In this document: one piece after another, positions 51,779 to 59,445 of the stretch
Position numbering within the stretch: the first letter of the stretch is position 1
How the letters are laid out: each line of letters begins with the position of its first letter
NCBI GenBank assembly: GCA_009692585.1
Contig: SHYX01000025.1
Location: 1 to 64,000 of the forward strand
DNA: 64,000 nt
DNA from: Myxococcales bacterium
Lineage (GTDB): Bacteria; Myxococcota; UBA796; SXON01
Direction of reading: 5' to 3'
Translations under genes and position numbers: made by a program
Notes under the pieces: model-generated
Seen by the model: the letters and a program-made list of their open reading frames with translations, nothing else
What the model was told of the DNA's origin: nothing
Database searches by the model: none

Positions 51779-52217
51779 GACGGAGGCATCGGTAAGCGGA
51801 GTTCTGTGCTCGCCCGCCGTTGCCGAGGGGCGAGTGGAAACCATTCCTCTAGGCCGACCGTCACCGGCCGGCTCGAGCCGCCAACCCGGACGTGAAGGCG
51901 GGCAGCCCTAGTCCTTATTTGGCGTTGCTCCCAAGGGGGTTTGCCTGGCCGACCCGATTACCCGGGCCGCCGGTGCGCTCTTGCCGCACCCTTTCAATCT
52001 CACCGGGCCGTTGCCGGCTCCCTGCCTCGCCGCGCCACGACCCGAAGGTTGAGCGAGGCAAGTTCGGCGCCGTGCCGAAGCACGTGCGGGCGTTCTGCTC
52101 TCTGTTGCACTTTCCTCCAGCTCACGCTGACCAGGAGTTACCTGGCCTTGTGCCCTATGGAGCTCCGACTTTCCTCCCGCGCCGAAGCGCCGGCGGTTTC
52201 CTCGACACCTCCGTCCC
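51779..52217 (-). ncRNA. rnpB: RNase P RNA, class A
   Basis: Catalytic RNA that removes 5' leaders from pre-tRNAs. Read on the minus strand it starts near 52217 with GGACGGAGG, pairing with CCUCCGUCC at the 3' end (P1). Conserved blocks in order: GAGGAAAGUCGGAGCUCCAU (P4 5' side and CR-I), AGUGCAACAGAGAGCAGA, GUGAGAUUGAAAGGGUGCGG, AAGAGCGCACCG, GGCAAACCCC, CCAAAUAAGGAC, CCUAGAGGAAUGG, and ACAGAACUCCGCUUACC (P4 3' side and CR-V). P4 differs from the usual bacterial sequence at two base pairs, and both are compensated. Open reading frames drawn across this region are not genes. Confidence 0.95.
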
Positions 52218-52230
52218 GGGGGGCGGATAA
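52218..52230 (-). promoter_or_regulatory. Possible -10 of rnpB
   Basis: Minus-strand TTATCC (52230-52225) lies about 8 nt before the inferred rnpB 5' end. The 10-mer GGATAACCCG (plus strand 52225-52234) also occurs at 16963-16972, 8 nt outside repeat copy 1. No clear -35 was found. Confidence 0.3.
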
Positions 52231-52284
52231 CCCGACGGCGACGATCGGGAGGGCGCCAAGGAGGCGGCGCCATCCTCCGGTTGC

Positions 52285-52968
52285 ATGATATCGGATCGCC
52301 TCCCGGGGAACCTCGTGCTGTCCTTCCTGCTGTTGGCCGCCTGCGCGCCCGAGGTCGAATCCGAGCCCGGCGGCCGCGTCTGGAAGGAAACGGGCTGCGG
52401 CCGGTGGTCGGGCATCCAGAAGGACCGCGCCTGGGACTACGCGTGGGTCGACAACACCGAGTGGTCCGGAACGTGGACGACGGAGGTGGGCCAGTTCGAC
52501 GGGTCGACAGGCCGACTCACGATGCAGGGCAACTTCGTCAACGCCAAGTTCAGTCGGGATTACACCGACACGCTGTTCTTCGAGTGCGACGGAGGGATGT
52601 GGCTGACCGGGGTGGAGTCGCAGTACGCCGGCGCCGATGCGAGCGGGACGTTCAGCGGCAGCAGCGTGACGCTGTACCCCGAGCCGGTGCTGGTGTGGCC
52701 GGCGGACGTCGCGCGGGGCGACGCCTGGGACGTGCACTACCTCGGCACGATCAGGGTCGACGACGGGGAGCCGGCCGCGGTCGACCGGACCGTGCACCAC
52801 CAACTCGAGTCCCCCGCGCAGGTGACCGTCGCCGCCGGCGACTTCCGTGCCTTCGGCGTCCTCCAGACCACCGGCGAGGGCGACGCGGCCGTCGCAGAGA
52901 CCGTCTGGGTACAACCCGAGATCGGCCTGGTGTCAGGCCCCGACTACGAGCTGACGGCGCTCCGGTAG
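52285..52968 (+). CDS. Hypothetical lipoprotein
   Basis: Predicted lipoprotein of 227 residues with a longer, more usual signal than others in this window: MISDRLPGNLVLSFLLLAAC (Cys20, one Arg). The mature protein is Trp- and Gly-rich with alternating polar and hydrophobic residues (SGIQKDRAWDYAWVDNTEWSGTW, TMQGNFVNAKFSRDYTDTLFFEC), suggesting a beta-barrel or sandwich. No family was recognised. It sits 4 nt before the tandem dehydrogenase genes and may be cotranscribed with them, though the functional link is unclear. Confidence 0.6.
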   Translation: MISDRLPGNLVLSFLLLAACAPEVESEPGGRVWKETGCGRWSGIQKDRAWDYAWVDNTEWSGTWTTEVGQFDGSTGRLTMQGNFVNAKFSRDYTDTLFFECDGGMWLTGVESQYAGADASGTFSGSSVTLYPEPVLVWPADVARGDAWDVHYLGTIRVDDGEPAAVDRTVHHQLESPAQVTVAAGDFRAFGVLQTTGEGDAAVAETVWVQPEIGLVSGPDYELTALR

Positions 52969-52972
52969 ACCT

Positions 52973-53971
52973 ATGCGCTACCGCGTGACCCTCATCGAAG
53001 GCGACGGCATCGGCCCGGAGATCACCTCCGCCACCTGCTGCATCCTCGCCGCCGCGGGCGCCCCCATCGACTGGGAACCCGCGCCGGCGGGCGGCGCCGC
53101 GATGGAGCAGTACGGCGTGCCGATGCCCGACGTCACCCTCCACTCGATTCGCAACAATCGCCTGGGGCTGAAAGGCCCGCTGATGACGCCGAAAGGTGGC
53201 GGCTTCCGGTCGGCCAACGTCGCCCTCCGCCAGGAGCTCGACCTGTACGTGGGGCTGCGTCCGGTGCGCGCGCTCCCGAATGTTCCAGGCGCATGGGCAG
53301 GACTCGACCTGGTGCTCTTCCGCGAGAACACCGAGGACCTGTACGCCGGAATCGAGCACGAGGTCACGCCGGGCACGGTGGTGTCGATCAAGACCAGCAC
53401 GCGCGCCGCCGGTCGTCGAATCGCCGAGTGGGCCTTCGAATACATGCGCTATCGCGGGCGCCGCCGCATCCACTGCTGTCAGAAGGCGGCGGTGAACCCC
53501 CTGGCCGACGGCGCCTTCCTCAACGCCTTCCGCGATGTGGGCGCCGCCTACCCGTTCATCGAACAGCTCGACATGGGCGTCGACAGCCTGGCGCTGATGT
53601 TGCCATTGGATCCATCCCGATTCGACGTGCTCCTCCTCCAGAACCTCTACGGCGACATCCTGAGCGACCTCTGCGCCGGGCTGGCCGGAGGGCTCGGGGT
53701 GGTGCCGGGCGCGAACATCGGCGGCAACGCCGCCGTCTTCGAGGCCGTCCATGGCACGGCGCCGGACATCGCCGGGCAGGGGAAGGCCAACCCCCTGGCG
53801 CTCCTGCTCTCGGCGAACATGCTCCTCGAGCACGTGGGCGAGTGGAAGATCGCCTCGAAGATCGAGCGCGCCGTGCTCGACGTGCTGCAAGCGGGGCGCC
53901 ACCTCACCGGCGATCTCGGTGGGAAAGCCGGCACCGACGAGTTCGCCGCGGCGGTCATCGATGCCTTGTAG
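52973..53971 (+). CDS. NAD-dependent isocitrate dehydrogenase-like subunit 1
   Basis: Protein of 332 residues in the isocitrate/isopropylmalate dehydrogenase family. EGDGIGPEIT opens the fold. GGGFRSANVALRQELDLYVGLRPVRALP holds the substrate-binding Ser-x-Asn-x3-Arg pattern. LFRENTEDLYAGIEHEV carries the catalytic Tyr, CCQKAAVNPLADGAFL the Lys, and LQNLYGDILSDLCAGLAGGLG the metal Asp pair. GTAPDIAGQGKANP and the surrounding text suit NAD-dependent isocitrate dehydrogenase of the mitochondrial IDH3 type more than LeuB. A paralogue follows 6 nt downstream. Confidence 0.85.
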   Translation: MRYRVTLIEGDGIGPEITSATCCILAAAGAPIDWEPAPAGGAAMEQYGVPMPDVTLHSIRNNRLGLKGPLMTPKGGGFRSANVALRQELDLYVGLRPVRALPNVPGAWAGLDLVLFRENTEDLYAGIEHEVTPGTVVSIKTSTRAAGRRIAEWAFEYMRYRGRRRIHCCQKAAVNPLADGAFLNAFRDVGAAYPFIEQLDMGVDSLALMLPLDPSRFDVLLLQNLYGDILSDLCAGLAGGLGVVPGANIGGNAAVFEAVHGTAPDIAGQGKANPLALLLSANMLLEHVGEWKIASKIERAVLDVLQAGRHLTGDLGGKAGTDEFAAAVIDAL

Positions 53972-53977
53972 GAGCGC

Positions 53978-54934
53978 GTGATGGAGGTGACCCTCATCCC
54001 CGGCAGCGGCGTGGGCGTGCAGATCACCGAGGTGGTGCGCGCTGCGGTTGCGCGCGTCGGGGCCGACGTCACCTGGGACGAGCAGAACGAGCCCGAGGCG
54101 GCGCTGGCCTCGGCGCGGCGCACCGGGCTGGTGCTCAAAGGCAAGTGGATCGCCACCATCGAGGTGGGTCGGCTCCCGCCCACCGTCGCGCTCCGACGCG
54201 CGCTCGGCATCCACACCATCGTGCGTCATGTACAGAACGTGCCCGGTCTGCCGGCGCGCGCCCAGGGCGTGGACATCACCATCTTTCGCGAGGCCAGCGA
54301 AGACATCTACGCCGGCTTCGAGCACCGGTCGGCAGAGGGCGTCTTCGAGACGGTGAAGGTCACCACCCGCGCCGCCTGCGAGCGCATCCACCGGTCTGCA
54401 TTCGCGTGGGCGCGCGCCCAGGGCCGGAGGCGCGTCACCACCGTGCACAAGGCCAACATCCTGAAGAAATCGGACGGCATGTTTCTATCCGTCGGTCGCG
54501 AGATCGCGGGTGAATTCGCGGAGCTCACTCACGACGACGTCATCGTCGACGCGTTGTGCATGCAGCTCATCCGCAAGCCGCAGGCCTTCGACGTGCTGGT
54601 GGCCGGGAACCTCTTCGGCGACATCGTCAGCGACTGCGCCGCGGGCATGGCTGGTGGGGTCACGGTCGCGTGCGGAATCGGCTACGGCCCAGGGGTGACC
54701 GTCTTCGAGAGCCCGCACGGCACCACGGTCGAGCTGGTCGGGCCCGACGGCGCCAACCCCTACCCGATGCTGGGCCTGGCCGTCGACCTGCTTCGGCAGG
54801 GCGGCCAGGATGCCGCCGCCACCGCGCTCCGGGCGGCGTGTGTCGGCGCGCTCCAGGCGGGGAAACACTCCCCGGACATGGGCGGCACCGCCGGATGTTC
54901 GGCCATCCGGGACGCAGTGCTCGAGCGCCTGTGA
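53978..54934 (+). CDS. Isocitrate dehydrogenase-like subunit 2
   Basis: Paralogue of the preceding gene (318 residues). It keeps GSGVGVQIT, the Tyr motif as FREASEDIYAGFEHRSAEG, HKANILKKSDGMFL with Lys, and VAGNLFGDIVSDCAAGMAGG. The Ser-x-Asn substrate site is replaced (GRLPPTVALRRAL) and ENTED becomes EASED. One subunit with intact and one with altered substrate residues recalls the catalytic alpha and regulatory beta/gamma subunits of mitochondrial IDH3, so a heteromer is likely (inference). Its TGA overlaps the next ATG. Confidence 0.8.
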   Translation: MMEVTLIPGSGVGVQITEVVRAAVARVGADVTWDEQNEPEAALASARRTGLVLKGKWIATIEVGRLPPTVALRRALGIHTIVRHVQNVPGLPARAQGVDITIFREASEDIYAGFEHRSAEGVFETVKVTTRAACERIHRSAFAWARAQGRRRVTTVHKANILKKSDGMFLSVGREIAGEFAELTHDDVIVDALCMQLIRKPQAFDVLVAGNLFGDIVSDCAAGMAGGVTVACGIGYGPGVTVFESPHGTTVELVGPDGANPYPMLGLAVDLLRQGGQDAAATALRAACVGALQAGKHSPDMGGTAGCSAIRDAVLERL

Positions 54935-55782
54935 TGATGGTGCCGCGAGGCTGGTTTCGCGCCGTCGCGATCGAGTGCGCGCGGAGCAGCTTCCCTCCCG
55001 ACGAACCTGGGGTGCTGCGCGCCGTCGCCGGGGTGGCCTGGCGGCTCGAGTACCGGCTTCGTGCCCGTCGGGCCGCCGCCTTCGTCGCTGAAGCCCGGCG
55101 TAGTCTGGGCGCCGGCGTCCGCGCCGCCGAAGGCGTCGCGCACGAAGCCCACGACACCGACCTCCAGCGCCGCCTGGAAGAGTTGGTGCTCGGTCGCGTC
55201 GAGCCGGAGTGGTTCGCCCGCTACGCCGCCCTCGATGGTGTGGCGGCGGATGAGCCGGCCTGCTTCGTCGCGCTCGGCGCGCCCCACCCGCTCATCGGCG
55301 TCCATGCGCTCGCGCTGGCCCGGCCCGGCCTGCTTGCCCTCCATCCGGCGCCCCCCGCGCCTCCTGACGAGCCCCGCGCCGACCGTTGGCTCCGCACCCG
55401 CTTCGCCACGCTCCGCCACGCCCTTCCAGTCGAGTGGTCTTCCGACCCCGAGCACGCGGCCACCGCGCTGGCGGCGGGTCGATCCGTGCACGCGGTGCTG
55501 ACCCGCGCCGACGATGGCGCCGTCGGGGACCTGGAGGCAGCGCTCGCCGCCGGCCTCGTGCTCGGGCGACCGCTGCACGCGTTTGTCGCCACCCTCGGTG
55601 CGGCGCCGCTGCGGCTGCTGCTGGTCCACCGCGAACGCGACAAGCGCTGGCGTGTCGAGGCCACCGAGCCGGTGACGCCCGAGCAGATCGTGCCCCGCTT
55701 CGCCCAACACATCCGCCGCTGGCCCGGTCAGACGCTCCCCTGGTTGTGCGGGCGCGTTGACGGTGGGGACGCACCGCATTAG
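54934..55782 (+). CDS. Acyltransferase-like protein, possibly degenerate LpxL/HtrB relative
   Basis: Protein of 282 residues, translationally coupled to the upstream dehydrogenase (TGATG). The layout suggests a lipid A lauroyl-transferase relative: a helical N-terminus ([13 protein letters not shown]), a central core ([18 protein letters not shown]) and a C-terminal [23 protein letters not shown] resembling the family's ending, usually PEQWxW. The catalytic His-x4-Asp/Glu motif is not evident. It may therefore be inactive or belong to another family. Weak assignment. Confidence 0.4.
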   Translation: MMVPRGWFRAVAIECARSSFPPDEPGVLRAVAGVAWRLEYRLRARRAAAFVAEARRSLGAGVRAAEGVAHEAHDTDLQRRLEELVLGRVEPEWFARYAALDGVAADEPACFVALGAPHPLIGVHALALARPGLLALHPAPPAPPDEPRADRWLRTRFATLRHALPVEWSSDPEHAATALAAGRSVHAVLTRADDGAVGDLEAALAAGLVLGRPLHAFVATLGAAPLRLLLVHRERDKRWRVEATEPVTPEQIVPRFAQHIRRWPGQTLPWLCGRVDGGDAPH

Positions 55783-55811
55783 CCGGCGGGCCTCTCGTCT
55801 CGGAGTCGAAC

Positions 55812-56000
55812 ATGGCCAAGAAAAAGGCGCTGGGCCGCACCACCATCTTCGTGGAGTGCACCACCTGCCGTGAAAGCGGAATCCCCGGGGTCAGCCGCTA
55901 CGCGACCCAGAAGAACAAGAAGAACACTTCGGCCCGTCTGGAGCTCAAGAAGTTCTGCCGGTTCGAACGCAAGGTCACCCCGCACAAAGAAACCAAGTAG
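55812..56000 (+). CDS. rpmG: Ribosomal protein L33
   Basis: Large-subunit ribosomal protein bL33, 62 residues. Reads [19 protein letters not shown] then [34 protein letters not shown], the typical L33 pattern. It retains Cys16, Cys19 and one later Cys, but the final pair is incomplete (FCRF), so full zinc binding is uncertain. GGAG lies upstream of ATG 55812. Its stop lies inside a hairpin shared with the convergent MopE-like gene. Confidence 0.95.
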   Translation: MAKKKALGRTTIFVECTTCRESGIPGVSRYATQKNKKNTSARLELKKFCRFERKVTPHKETK

Positions 56001-56018
56001 CCGTCACGGCTTCTTGGT
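55991..56018 (-). terminator. Intrinsic terminator between rpmG and the MopE-like gene
   Basis: Inverted repeat with arms ACCAAG/CTTGGT and AGCCG/CGGCT, one T-T mismatch and a 3-nt loop, overlapping both stop codons. On the minus strand the hairpin is followed by TTTCTTTG, so it should end transcription of the MopE-like gene. On the plus strand there is no U tract. Confidence 0.55.
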
Positions 56019-56690
56019 AGGGCGTCGCCGGGCGGTCAACAGAGCCCACAGCCCCAGTGCGCTCCCGGCACAGCCGGCCTGACCCGCCTCGTCGGCGTCC
56101 GGCTCGGCGGTGGCGGCGGAGCCGTCGCAGTCCTGGTCGATGGTGTCTCCGCGGGTGTCGGCCGCCCCTGGGTGCACGGCGCCGTCGGCATCGTCGCAGT
56201 CGTCGCCGCCCACCCGCGTGGTGACAAAGCCGTCGTCATCGGCGTCGTAGTCGTCGTCGTCCGCGCAGTCGGCGTCGACCCCGTCGTAGGGCGCGTCCGC
56301 GGCATCGGGGTGGGTGGTGTAGGCGAGATCGTCGCAGTCATCACCCCCGTACCCGGCCGCCTGGTGACCATCGCCGTCGGCATCGAAGTCGTCGTTGCCG
56401 CGGCAGTCGGCGTCGACGCCGTCGTACCATACGTCGGTCGCGTCGGGCCGGATGGCGGCGTGGGCGTCGTCGCAGTCCAGACCGCCGTACTCGCTCGCGG
56501 CGTAGCCGTCGCCATCGGCGTCGTAGTCGTCGTCGCCCGCGCAGTCCGCGTCCACCCCGTCGTACCACGCGTCCAGCGCGTCGGGATGCACGGCGCCATC
56601 GGCGTCGTCGCAGTCCTCGGGCGGGGCCCACCCATCGCCGTCGGCATCGGTCGAGGCCAGGGCGACGGCGACGAGGGCGAACAGCAGCAT
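56004..56690 (-). CDS. MopE-like Asp-rich repeat protein with MYXO-CTERM-like tail
   Basis: Secreted protein of 228 residues. A very short uncharged signal (MLLFALVAVALAS) is followed by four repeats of about 44 residues with the MopE/metal-binding pattern DADGDGxx, DCDDxxxxxHPxAxD, YDGVDADC. Each holds acidic calcium- or copper-binding loops and paired Cys. The C-terminus AGQAGCAGSALGLWALLTA followed by RRR is a short MYXO-CTERM-type anchor (Cys, small hydrophobic span, basic end). Start ATG 56690; TACACT lies 9 nt upstream. Strong lineage marker for Myxococcota. Confidence 0.8.
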   Translation of the reverse strand: MLLFALVAVALASTDADGDGWAPPEDCDDADGAVHPDALDAWYDGVDADCAGDDDYDADGDGYAASEYGGLDCDDAHAAIRPDATDVWYDGVDADCRGNDDFDADGDGHQAAGYGGDDCDDLAYTTHPDAADAPYDGVDADCADDDDYDADDDGFVTTRVGGDDCDDADGAVHPGAADTRGDTIDQDCDGSAATAEPDADEAGQAGCAGSALGLWALLTARRRPTKKP

Positions 56691-56817
56691 GGGCGTCAGA
56701 GTGTAGCCGTGAGCAGGGCGAGTCGCCTGCCGGCAGCCATGCCCCCCGAAAAGTGACACCTGCATGGTCACGCCGCGGGACGCGCGCCGAACACGGGACC
56801 CGTGCCACACTGTTTTC

Positions 56818-57087
56818 GTGGAGGCTTCCGTGAACCTGACCGTCGTTATCGATGACCACGTCCTCACAGGGGCGAGGATCCGGGCGCTGCAAGAAGGCAC
56901 CTCGGTGAATGCGGTCGTCCGCGCGCGGCTGGAGGAGTACGCGTCACAGGGCAACTCACCGGAGGCGAGGGTCCGCGGGTGGGAGGAACTGTGGACCAAG
57001 GCTGCTTCCCTTCCCGAGGCGGAGGGCGAGCGAGACCTGCGGCCCTGGAAGCGGGAGGACGCCTATGACCGGAAAGTGTTTCGTTGA
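56818..57087 (+). CDS. VapB-type antitoxin
   Basis: Protein of 89 residues. The N-terminus (VNLTVVIDDHVLTGARIRALQEGTSVNAVVRARLEEYA) is a ribbon-helix-helix DNA-binding domain. The rest (WEELWTKAASLPEAE and a basic end) would wrap the toxin. GTG 56818 is chosen because CACACT lies 6 nt upstream; GTG 56830 also fits. It overlaps the start of a truncated PIN toxin by 23 nt, the usual vapBC order. Confidence 0.75.
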   Translation: MEASVNLTVVIDDHVLTGARIRALQEGTSVNAVVRARLEEYASQGNSPEARVRGWEELWTKAASLPEAEGERDLRPWKREDAYDRKVFR

Positions 57088-57240
57088 CACCAACGTCCTT
57101 TTGTACAGCTTCGACCGCCGTGAACCTCAAAAATGTGCCGCCGCGTGCACGCTCATTCGCGGACTCGAATCGGACTCAAGCCTCGTCGTGAGCACCCAGG
57201 TGCTCCATGAATTCTACGTCGCGTCGTCAATCCGTTCGAG
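57065..57240 (+). pseudogene. VapC-type PIN toxin, truncated
   Basis: From ATG 57065 the frame gives MTGKCFVDTNVLLYSFDRRE, then KCAAACTLIRGL, SSLVVSTQVLHEFYVA. This is the first third of a PIN-domain ribonuclease with the first catalytic Asp (FVDTNV) and Glu (HEFY). The sequence then runs into the 3' flank of the convergent nitrilase gene, and the later acidic residues are absent. The toxin cannot be active, leaving an orphan antitoxin. Confidence 0.7.
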
Positions 57241-57244
57241 TAGC

Positions 57245-58048
57245 TCAAAACCGCCGATGCTCCCCCACCGGCATCCCCCGGCGCACCGCGGCCACCCGGT
57301 CGCGATCGACCTCACCGAACACCACGCCCTCGCCGTCGACGCAGTCGGCCAGCACCGTGCCCCACGGGTCCACGATGAGGCTGTGGCCGTAACTGTGCCG
57401 TCCGGGGCCATGTGGACCCTCCTGGCCGGGCGCCAAGACGTAGGCCTGGGTTTCGATCGCCCGCGCCCGCAGAAGCGCGTGCCAATGGTCGCGGCCCGTC
57501 GTGAGCGTGAATGCGCTCGGTACGCTGATCAGCTCGGCGCCAGCGTCCACGAGGCGGCGGTACAACTCCGGGAAGCGCAGGTCGTAGCAGATAGTCAGAC
57601 CCAGGCGGCCGACGGGGGTGTCGGCGACGACGACCTCGGCGCCAGGGGCGACGTGCCCGCTCTCGCGGAAGTGGGTGCCGTCGGCGAGGTCGATGTCGAA
57701 GAGGTGGAGCTTGCGGTAGTACGCGACGAGGGTGCCGGCGCGGTCGTAGAGGACGGAGGTGTTGTGACAGCGGCTGGGGTCGGTGGCGCAGGCTTCGGCC
57801 ACGCTTCCCACCAGGAGCCACACGCCGTGGCGTCTGGCGACCGCTGCCAGCGCGCGGTGCGTCGGGCCGTCCAGGGGCTCGGCCAAGGCGACCTTGCGCT
57901 CCGGCGACGTGAGCAGCGTGGTGTTTTCCGGGGTGGCGACGAGGATCGCACCGCCGGCCGCCGCCTGCCCCACCCAGTGGTCCACCCTCGCCAGGTTGGC
58001 GGCGATGTCGGGACCGGAACGGAGCTGGACGCAGGCGACGAGGGGCAT
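57245..58048 (-). CDS. Nitrilase-family amidohydrolase, Nit1-like
   Basis: Carbon-nitrogen hydrolase of 267 residues with the Glu-Lys-Cys triad: Glu41 (ATPENTT), Lys113 (YRKLHLFDIDL) and Cys154 (LTICYDLRFPELYR). KLHLFD and CYDLRFPELY are typical of the Nit1/deaminated-glutathione amidase group. It likely repairs or hydrolyses small amides such as deaminated glutathione. ATG 58048 is 9 nt after the stop of the copper monooxygenase gene, so the two are probably cotranscribed. Confidence 0.88.
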   Translation of the reverse strand: MPLVACVQLRSGPDIAANLARVDHWVGQAAAGGAILVATPENTTLLTSPERKVALAEPLDGPTHRALAAVARRHGVWLLVGSVAEACATDPSRCHNTSVLYDRAGTLVAYYRKLHLFDIDLADGTHFRESGHVAPGAEVVVADTPVGRLGLTICYDLRFPELYRRLVDAGAELISVPSAFTLTTGRDHWHALLRARAIETQAYVLAPGQEGPHGPGRHSYGHSLIVDPWGTVLADCVDGEGVVFGEVDRDRVAAVRRGMPVGEHRRF

Positions 58049-58057
58049 TGGCGCCGA

Positions 58058-59392
58058 CTACTCCACCACGATGCCGAAGACCCCGAGACACATCTCGTCC
58101 AGCGTCGTCTCCCCAAGGTACACATCCGCCGGCTCCGACAGGCCGGCGTCCCCGAGGGCGCGGGCGACACCCGGGTTGTCGAGGGTGTTGTCGTAGGTGC
58201 AGCGCATGCGGATGGTGTCGCCGCCCCGGACCTGCGGCACGGTGGCCAGGTCGGTGTCGTAGGCGTAGCTGCGCTGCCAGTCGAAGTCCCACTGCGGGGT
58301 CTGCACGAGGCACTCGGTCGCGGGCTCGTCGCCCTCGGGGCTCTGGTGGTCCACCCAGATCGCCATGTCGGTGCCGACGTAGTGCATGTGGGTGCCGGCC
58401 ATGTAGATCTGGTAGCGGGGTCGCCGCTCGCCGATGGTGAACTCCATGGTCTCGGTGTGGCCCGTCGCCCCGGCGGGGATGCGGAATTCGACGCCGTCGT
58501 CGTCGTTGGGCCCGGGAAGCAGCCCGTCGCCCGCGCTGGACGCATTGCCGATCAGGGCCAGCACCGCGGTGTGTTCGGGCTCGGCGTCGGCCCAGCGGAG
58601 GTCAAGCGCTGTGACATCGATATCGGCGGTGTCTCCGAGCGGGTGATAGTGAATCTGCATTACGATTCCCGCCCCGGCCGCGACGGCGATGCCCGCGCCC
58701 GGCGGCGTCTCGTTCGGCACCGCGCCGGGCGCCCACGCCCCGAGCAGGTCGCCGCTCAGGCCCTGGTTCGCGGGGCAGTTGTAATAGCCGTCGGCGCTCG
58801 CCAGGCCGGCGGCCGCTCCGGAAGGATCGGAGAAGATGAGGGCGTGATGGACGACCGCGGCGTTCCCCGCGACGACCTGCACCCCGGTGAGCCAGCGCTC
58901 GGCGGTCAGCTCGGGGTCCATCACGAAGCAGGTGTACTGGTCGCGGTCGCCGCTGGCGGAAAACCCGACCCGCGGCTCCAGGTGCATGTTGGCTCCGTCG
59001 AGCGCCAGGGACACCGTCGGCGGCACGTCTGCCGCCGTCGCAGGGTCGCCTTCCGGTGCGCCCGCATCGGCCCACGCGCGCAACAACGCGGTCTCCTCGG
59101 GGGAAAAGCTCAGGTCGTTCTGCCAGCCGTACCGGGGGGTGCACTCATCGGTGGACCTGGCCCCCCACGGCGGCATCGAGCCCGACTCCACCGCGGCGGC
59201 CATCGCGGCGGCCATGGGCGCGGCCGAGGCGTAGTCGCTCAACACAAAGGGGCCGATCTGCCCGGGGGCGTGGCAGCCGGCGCAGCGCTCCTGCACCAGG
59301 GGGGCGATGTCCTGGCTCCAGGTGGGCGCGTCGACCAGCGCGGTGTCGGTCGAGGTTTCGGTCGAGCAGGCGAACGCCAGGAGCAGGAACAT
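58058..59392 (-). CDS. Cytochrome-c-type/copper type II monooxygenase lipoprotein
   Basis: Predicted lipoprotein of 444 residues starting MFLLLAFAC (Cys9). An N-terminal segment carries a CxxCH haem motif (ERCAGCHAPGQIGPF, Cys37/Cys40/His41). The rest resembles the copper type II ascorbate-dependent monooxygenase fold of PHM/dopamine beta-hydroxylase: VVHHALIF (His182/183), MQIHYHPLG (His248/His250) and MAGTHMHYVGTDMAIW. These give the two copper sites. Haem-copper fusion suggests electron supply through the attached cytochrome domain. The substrate is unknown. ATG 59392; TACATT lies about 20 nt upstream. Confidence 0.8.
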   Translation of the reverse strand: MFLLLAFACSTETSTDTALVDAPTWSQDIAPLVQERCAGCHAPGQIGPFVLSDYASAAPMAAAMAAAVESGSMPPWGARSTDECTPRYGWQNDLSFSPEETALLRAWADAGAPEGDPATAADVPPTVSLALDGANMHLEPRVGFSASGDRDQYTCFVMDPELTAERWLTGVQVVAGNAAVVHHALIFSDPSGAAAGLASADGYYNCPANQGLSGDLLGAWAPGAVPNETPPGAGIAVAAGAGIVMQIHYHPLGDTADIDVTALDLRWADAEPEHTAVLALIGNASSAGDGLLPGPNDDDGVEFRIPAGATGHTETMEFTIGERRPRYQIYMAGTHMHYVGTDMAIWVDHQSPEGDEPATECLVQTPQWDFDWQRSYAYDTDLATVPQVRGGDTIRMRCTYDNTLDNPGVARALGDAGLSEPADVYLGETTLDEMCLGVFGIVVE

Positions 59393-59445
59393 CGTCGGTC
59401 TCGGGGTGCGGTAATGTAGACCCGCGGGCGGCGGCGCGGCGAAAA

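Noticed and set aside
51892..52288. Overlapping frames on both strands
   Set aside because: They cross rnpB, whose conserved blocks and helices explain the sequence fully.
52751..54448. 565-codon minus-strand frame
   Set aside because: Antisense to the tandem dehydrogenases; shadow frame.
56909..59419. 836-codon plus-strand frame
   Set aside because: Only its beginning (PIN fragment) is real; the rest is antisense to the nitrilase and copper monooxygenase genes.
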